Shown one piece after another: positions 14,098 to 18,386 of a stretch of DNA of 18,386 bases (within the stretch, counting starts at the first letter, position 1; every line of letters starts with the position of its first letter). This stretch comes from Nitrospinota bacterium. GTDB taxonomy: Bacteria; Nitrospinota_A; UBA7883; JACRLM01. Position numbers and translations under genes: made by a program. Below the pieces are notes generated by a model. It saw only the letters and a program-made list of their open reading frames with translations, did no database searches and was not told the DNA's origin. The DNA is taken from NCBI GenBank assembly GCA_015231995.1, contig JADGAO010000038.1:1-18386 (forward strand), in the 5' to 3' direction.

Positions 14098-14127
14098 TTC
14101 ACAACGAGGACTTTAGCGGCTTATTAT
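14098..14127 (+). promoter_or_regulatory. Candidate promoter of the biotin-carboxylase-like gene
   Basis: TTCACA (14098-14103, five of six to the -35 consensus), 18-base spacer, TATTAT (14122-14127, five of six to the -10). The predicted start near 14134 leaves a leader of about 90 bases to the ATG at 14223. The -10 shares its bases with a TATAAT on the other strand. Confidence 0.45.
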
Positions 14128-14128
14128 A
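14123..14128 (-). promoter_or_regulatory. Candidate -10 element of the ATPase-nuclease operon
   Basis: A perfect TATAAT on the minus strand, about 90 bases upstream of the ATPase start. No good -35 stands at 16-18 bases; TTGATT at 14154-14149 is 20 bases away. It overlaps the plus-strand -10, so the two promoters would compete. Confidence 0.35.
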
Positions 14129-14222
14129 CCCCATACAGAGTCAAACAGAATCAATACACTTGCCAGCGCCTGCGTTGTTTGTCAACATATCCACTGCAAA
14201 ACACCGGGGCACGATCATTTCA

Positions 14223-16856
14223 ATGAAAAAACAGGGCAATGGCCTCGCGCAGGCCGTGGAACGCGCCTCTTCCGGGCGAAATGACGGGGAAGCTCCGCCT
14301 TCCATGCGCCCGGCCTGTTCCGGCGAGTTGACCGATTACGCAAAATCTTTCACCCGCGCACGGCATAGCGATTTTACAGACAGGGAGCGGGAACTTACCG
14401 ATATCGCCGAAAAATTCGACGCCGACGAAACGCTGGCGCTCGTCAAGGCCCGTGTTATCGAAGAGGATTTCTGCAGGCGTTACATGGCGCAGGCTGGCAG
14501 GCCGGTTACGGAAAACGAGTGCGAACGGCTCAAGGCCGAGGCGCATGACTATTACGAGAATCACTGGAAAAGCGCTCACAGGCTGGAGCTTTCCGACGCC
14601 GCCAAAAGGGAGAGGTTCATAGAGTCGCTCCGCGAGCAGGCCCGGGAGGAACTGGCCCAATTGCGGGAGGCCAGAAAGGGGTCGAAAGCCTTCCCTCCAA
14701 GCGTAATTACGTTTGTGGCGAATAGGGGGGAGATCGCCTGCAGGATCGTCGAAAGCTCCAGCAAGGCTGGCAAACGGACACTTGTCGCCCATGATGGAGC
14801 CGACCTTTCATACGAGGGCGTTTTAAGCGCCGGGGACGATGTTTTTTACGTCCCGGCCTATTGCGACAGGGGCAAACGCGCGGAGCACGAGCGGCTGGAC
14901 ATCTGGTCGATGAAAGCTCTCGCGTTCCGTCTGCGGGCGGAGGGGATTGACCCGTTCGACGTGGCCGTCCATCCCGGCTGGGGTTTCAACTCCGAGGATG
15001 ACGCATGGTTTAACGAGATGGAACGGCTCGGTTTCCGCATGGTGGGGCCGCACTCTACGGTGATACGGTTCCTGGGCAACAAGATAAACGCCACGCAGGT
15101 GGCGCGTCAGGCGGGCCTGTCCACTCCCGAAAGCTCCGGGAAGGTGGAAAGCGTTGATCAGGCGTTGAAATTTTTCCGGTCGAACGCGGGCAGGATAAAA
15201 ACATTTCTGCTCAAAGACGCGCTTGGCGGGGGCGGGCATGGGCAGTTGCTTCTCAAAGACCCCACGGAAAGGGAGTTCACGGGCGCCGTCGAAAAATTCC
15301 TGGAAAAATACAGCGTCTTCAGCGCGGATCAGTTTCTGGACAAAACCCGGCATATCGAGTTCCAGTTCCTCTCCGATCTGGACGGCAACGTGGTTTTCGG
15401 CTCGCCCAGGGACTGCACCCAGCAGAGGGACAGGCAGAAGGTTATCGAGGAAACCGCCATACTAAGCAGAGAAACACAACTGATGATGCGCGAGCGCATC
15501 CGCAGTTTTCTCGAAGAGATAGGGCGCAGGACAGGCCATCCCTACGCCGGGGCGGGGACGTTCGAGTTCCTTTACGAACCGGCCTCCGACACCTTCTTTT
15601 TTCTGGAGGTCAACACCAGGCTTCAGGTGGAGCATCCGGTGTCCGCCCATTGCGACGGGATTGATTACGTCAGGACGCAGTTGGATATCGCCGATGGATA
15701 CAGGCTGGTATCGCAGGATGAAGTGGATTCGTGGAGCCGGGGCGGGCACACGATGGAGGCCCGCGTATGCCTGGAGCGTGTGTTGAGCGAGGACGAGCGC
15801 CGGATATACCTTAAAAGCGGCCACGACAGGACGTTCGGCCCCGTTGCGGGAGCCGAGCTTGCGCGGTTCTCCCTGAAGAAGATGGAGGGGCTGACGTTCT
15901 ACCGCGACCTCAGGATCGGCGAGGGCATCTCGTGGAGCGGCAAGTACGACTCGATGATCATGAAGGCCGTGGTTCACGGGAAAGACCGCCCGCAAGCCAT
16001 CGCGCTCATGAAACAGGCCGTCGGTGGAATGGTTATCGAGGGCAGGGAGATGTCCACCAACAAAGAGCTGATCCTCGGCATACTCGACGAGGAGGAGTTC
16101 GTGAAGGGAGAGACGCTGGAGAACCGGTCGTCGGTGAAGAACGTCGTTTCCCATCTGCAGATAAAAAACGAGACCCGCCTTCTGGCCAAAACCCTGCACG
16201 AACGCGGCACTCCGAATGAACTGGAGCGGCTTTACATACACCTTCACAACCTCACCCCCCTTCAGGCCGACGTGTTGAAGGCGGAGCTTGCGGCGCTCGG
16301 CGCGGTGGAAGCTTTCAAACTGTCGCTGGTGGGCGCGAGGGGGGGGATTGTGCGGCAGGTGATAACCATGCTGACCGGGTCGAAGGAGTCCGTCTCCATC
16401 CACACGACGATCTACCCTCAGGCGTTTTACCTATTGGTAAAAATATTGTCGAGGATAGGCGCGGAGCCTATGACCGTCATAAAACATTTCGCCGAACGCG
16501 AGATCATGGGCAGGAAAATGAAAGACGGGCTTGAACGCCATGACCCGGAGTATCTGAGCCACATGATATCGAACGAGAAAGAGGCGCTCCGGCGTATGGC
16601 CGCCGAGCTTTCGCGCGATAGCGGGAGAAGCGTGCTCCTGCGCGAGAAAAAGGCCAAGGAACTGCTATTGCGCTCGTTCATGGGCGAAATGGAGAAGGCC
16701 TCCATCGTCACACGCGCAACGGGCCAGACGCAGGGGAACCCCGGCGCCGGGCTTGTTTTCGAGGTTTCGGAAAGGATGCTAGACGTGTTCAGGGTCATTC
16801 TCCAGAGGGAGCGCGGTGAAGAGATCGAAGAGAGCTTCCATGTGGAAAACCGCTGA
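14223..16856 (+). CDS. Large orphan biotin-carboxylase-like protein
   Basis: An 877-residue cytosolic ATP-grasp protein. Residues about 161-628 form a full biotin-carboxylase core: ANRGEIACRI (166-175), HPGWGF (250-255), the ATP loop GGGGHG (335-340), RHIEFQ (376-381), RDCTQQRDRQKVIEET (396-411) and LEVNTRLQVEHPVS (461-474). All residues that bind ATP, bicarbonate and biotin in AccC appear conserved, so it is probably active. About 160 charged, helical residues precede the core. About 250 mostly helical residues follow, with no AMKM biotin site and no carboxyltransferase domain. Its partner carrier protein is not nearby and the substrate is unknown. ATG at 14223 is preferred to a TTG at 14160, though neither has a strong ribosome-binding site. 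Confidence 0.85.
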   Translation: MKKQGNGLAQAVERASSGRNDGEAPPSMRPACSGELTDYAKSFTRARHSDFTDRERELTDIAEKFDADETLALVKARVIEEDFCRRYMAQAGRPVTENECERLKAEAHDYYENHWKSAHRLELSDAAKRERFIESLREQAREELAQLREARKGSKAFPPSVITFVANRGEIACRIVESSSKAGKRTLVAHDGADLSYEGVLSAGDDVFYVPAYCDRGKRAEHERLDIWSMKALAFRLRAEGIDPFDVAVHPGWGFNSEDDAWFNEMERLGFRMVGPHSTVIRFLGNKINATQVARQAGLSTPESSGKVESVDQALKFFRSNAGRIKTFLLKDALGGGGHGQLLLKDPTEREFTGAVEKFLEKYSVFSADQFLDKTRHIEFQFLSDLDGNVVFGSPRDCTQQRDRQKVIEETAILSRETQLMMRERIRSFLEEIGRRTGHPYAGAGTFEFLYEPASDTFFFLEVNTRLQVEHPVSAHCDGIDYVRTQLDIADGYRLVSQDEVDSWSRGGHTMEARVCLERVLSEDERRIYLKSGHDRTFGPVAGAELARFSLKKMEGLTFYRDLRIGEGISWSGKYDSMIMKAVVHGKDRPQAIALMKQAVGGMVIEGREMSTNKELILGILDEEEFVKGETLENRSSVKNVVSHLQIKNETRLLAKTLHERGTPNELERLYIHLHNLTPLQADVLKAELAALGAVEAFKLSLVGARGGIVRQVITMLTGSKESVSIHTTIYPQAFYLLVKILSRIGAEPMTVIKHFAEREIMGRKMKDGLERHDPEYLSHMISNEKEALRRMAAELSRDSGRSVLLREKKAKELLLRSFMGEMEKASIVTRATGQTQGNPGAGLVFEVSERMLDVFRVILQRERGEEIEESFHVENR

Positions 16857-16888
16857 AAAAACAAGTTTGGGCAGGAGGAAATAAGGAA

Positions 16889-16919
16889 TTGCCCGCGCGC
16901 GCGGCATTTTGGATATAAT
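16889..16919 (+). promoter_or_regulatory. Candidate promoter of the receiver-kinase gene
   Basis: A perfect TATAAT (16914-16919) with a weak TTGCCC (16889-16894) 19 bases upstream. The spacer holds a pure alternating CG run. The predicted start near 16926 gives a leader of about 38 bases. It lies in the 107-base gap after the biotin-carboxylase-like gene, so the kinase may be transcribed separately. Confidence 0.45.
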
Positions 16920-16963
16920 CAACTCATCATAACCTGTTTAACCTGGGGAAAGACGAACTGAAA

Positions 16964-18253
16964 ATGGATCAGCCCACGGCGGCGCAAATGGAGCGTAGCG
17001 CCCACCCCTCCCGCACCATACTTATAGTTGACGACGAGAAAGAGATAGCCGAACTTCTCGTCAACATCGTCGAGAAGAGCGGGCACAAAGCCATCTCCTG
17101 CACAAACGGGGAGACGGCTTTGGAGATCGTTAAAAAAGGTGGTGTGGACCTGCTCATAACCGACCTTAAGATGCCAGGCATGAGCGGCATAGAATTGATA
17201 GGGCAGACACGCCGGATAAACAATGAAGTGGAGATAATCGTCATCACCGGCTATGGCACGATGGAGATATTCCTGGAAGCCATACGCAGTGGGGTCAGCG
17301 ACTTCATATTGAAACCCATTGACATGGAACAGTTCATCCACTCCATCAACCGCGTCATGGAGAAGAAGAACCTGACGGAGAGCTTGATAGCCCGCACGCA
17401 ACAGCTTTTACAGGCGGAGAAAATGGCCACCGTCGGCGTGCTTTCCACGGGCATCGCGCACGAGATAAACAACCCGACCACTTTTATCCGCACAAACCTT
17501 CAGTTGATGAGCGAGTATATAAAGCGGATGGAGTCCAAGCTCGACAACCTCGCGGACCCCAAGACAGCCGAATCGGTCAAAAACATCCTTCTCAAAGAAT
17601 TCCCGGACATGATCCGGGACGCCCTCAAAGGCACCGAGCGGATTCAGAAGATAGTCAGCGGCATCAAGCATTACGCGCATATGGGAAGCGATTCTTTCGA
17701 CGAGGACGTGGACATCCGCGAGGTGATAACGCAGACGATAAACCTCGTGCGCGCAAAGCTTCGCAAAGACATCGTCATAACGGAAAATTACCTTAACATC
17801 AAAGAGATCAAGGGCCATTTCTCCAAGCTCGAACAGGTTTTCGTGAACCTGCTCATCAACGCCGCCGACGCCATCAACGACAAAATGGTCAAGCTCAAAA
17901 CCGGCGGGGACAGGGATTACAGGGGCCTGATAGACGTTTCGGCGACGGTGATTGACGGTGACGAGTATGAAGGAGGGCAGTCGCCCGATTACCTTATCCT
18001 CACCTTCTTCGACAACGGCGGAGGCATACCCGACAACAAAATCACCAAGGTGTTCGACCCGTTTTTCACCACGAAACCGGTGGGTGTGGGAACCGGCCTG
18101 GGCCTGTACATCTGCTACGAGATAATAAAACAACACGGCGGCGAGATAACCGTGCAGAGCGATCCCGAAGAGGGAACCGCGTTCATAATCAGGCTTCCGG
18201 TGGTGGGGGCGGTAAAGCCGGGACAGGAGCAACCTCAGGAACCAAGGCAATGA
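16964..18253 (+). CDS. Receiver-histidine kinase fusion (soluble two-component protein)
   Basis: A 429-residue cytosolic signalling protein. An N-terminal receiver domain (about 17-135) has acidic D23/D24, phospho-acceptor D67 (LLITDLKMPG), T95 and K117 (FILKPID). A short coiled coil (about 136-154) leads to a HisKA domain with H166 in STGIAHEINNP. The HATPase domain shows the N box (VFVNLLINAADAI, N295/N299), the G1 box FFDNGGGIP, the F-type FDPFFTTK (364-371) and G2 GTGLGLYI (376-383). There is no membrane or sensory domain, so input presumably comes by phosphorylation of D67 from another kinase. The final 15 residues are Pro/Gln-rich. ATG start with GGGGAAAG some distance upstream. No partner regulator is next to it. 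Confidence 0.92.
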   Translation: MDQPTAAQMERSAHPSRTILIVDDEKEIAELLVNIVEKSGHKAISCTNGETALEIVKKGGVDLLITDLKMPGMSGIELIGQTRRINNEVEIIVITGYGTMEIFLEAIRSGVSDFILKPIDMEQFIHSINRVMEKKNLTESLIARTQQLLQAEKMATVGVLSTGIAHEINNPTTFIRTNLQLMSEYIKRMESKLDNLADPKTAESVKNILLKEFPDMIRDALKGTERIQKIVSGIKHYAHMGSDSFDEDVDIREVITQTINLVRAKLRKDIVITENYLNIKEIKGHFSKLEQVFVNLLINAADAINDKMVKLKTGGDRDYRGLIDVSATVIDGDEYEGGQSPDYLILTFFDNGGGIPDNKITKVFDPFFTTKPVGVGTGLGLYICYEIIKQHGGEITVQSDPEEGTAFIIRLPVVGAVKPGQEQPQEPRQ

Positions 18254-18270
18254 AACCTTGACGGGGTGTT

Positions 18271-18314
18271 GCCCTGATGCCGCAGTCCGGGGTGTTATTG
18301 TGCATTTGCAGGGC
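18271..18314. other. Imperfect hairpin after the kinase gene
   Basis: GCCCTGATGC (18271-18280) can pair with GCAT and CAGGGC at 18302-18314, leaving a three-base bulge. There is no T-run, so it is not a clear intrinsic terminator; it may be part of the intergenic repeat sequence that follows. Confidence 0.25.
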
Positions 18315-18330
18315 GAAGTGAAGGCGCCAT

Positions 18331-18386
18331 CCTTTTCCCTCCCCTTAGAAAGGGGAGGTGGTGCCCTTCGAGGGACTCAGGGTAAA
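18331..18386. repeat. REP-like intergenic palindromes, right edge
   Basis: A perfect 9-bp hairpin, CCTCCCCTT (18338-18346) with AAGGGGAGG (18350-18358), around AGA. It is followed by CCCTTCGAGGGACTCAGGGT, which has the same core (TTCGA...CTCAGG) as the left end of the window. Such pairs are typical of dispersed intergenic repeats. The window ends inside it. Confidence 0.55.

Noticed and set aside
15000..16856. Possible biotin attachment or carboxyltransferase domain in the large carboxylase-like protein
   Set aside because: I read the C-terminal 250 residues for an AMKM-type biotin site and for acyl-CoA-binding Gly-rich motifs and found none.
1..18386. tRNA, rRNA, CRISPR array, transposase or integrase
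   Set aside because: No tRNA-like cloverleaf, regularly spaced repeats or recombinase motifs were seen; the island has no visible terminal repeats or target duplication.

Overview
The window looks like a chromosomal piece of a free-living, fairly GC-rich bacterium. Its backbone is a 23-gene ribosomal-protein block on the minus strand (12166 down to 158): rplV-rpsC-rplP-rpmC-rpsQ-rplN-rplX-rplE-rpsN-rpsH-rplF-rplR-rpsE-rplO-secY-adk-map-rpmJ-rpsM-rpsK-rpsD-rpoA-rplQ. This is the distal half of the S10 cluster joined to the spc and alpha clusters in classical order. Two usual members are missing: rpmD (L30), since rpsE and rplO overlap directly, and infA, since map is followed by a short spacer and rpmJ. 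The S10 cluster is also cut, because rpsS and everything usually upstream of it do not precede rplV. The block is tightly packed, with many 1-14 nt stop/start overlaps, and ends in a clear intrinsic terminator at 105-143. Zinc-type S14, S4, L24 and L36, together with a zinc-lid adenylate kinase and a receiver-histidine kinase, would fit a Desulfobacterota/Nitrospinota-like lineage, but I cannot fix the taxonomy from sequence alone.

Upstream of rplV (12207-12308, minus) there is a near-consensus sigma70 promoter (TTGACA, 17 bp, CATAAT) with an AT-rich upstream element. Its leader is about 95 nt long and holds a terminator-like hairpin. The truncated S10 block therefore seems to be driven by its own promoter.

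Directly behind that promoter is an AT-richer two-gene island (12456-14028, minus). It encodes an SMC/ABC-type AAA ATPase and, 4 nt later, a small protein with a PD-(D/E)xK nuclease motif. It looks acquired and resembles ATPase-plus-nuclease anti-phage modules, although I cannot match it to a named system.

The plus strand from 14223 onward is GC-rich again. It holds an 877-residue protein with a complete biotin-carboxylase catalytic core between about 160 extra N-terminal and about 250 extra C-terminal residues, and no biotin-carrier or carboxyltransferase domain. It is followed by a soluble receiver-histidine kinase fusion (16964-18253). A shared divergent promoter region (14098-14151) separates this strand from the island.

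Both ends of the window carry intergenic palindromic (REP-like) sequence with the core TTCGA...CTCAGG. I see no tRNA, rRNA, CRISPR array, transposase or origin.
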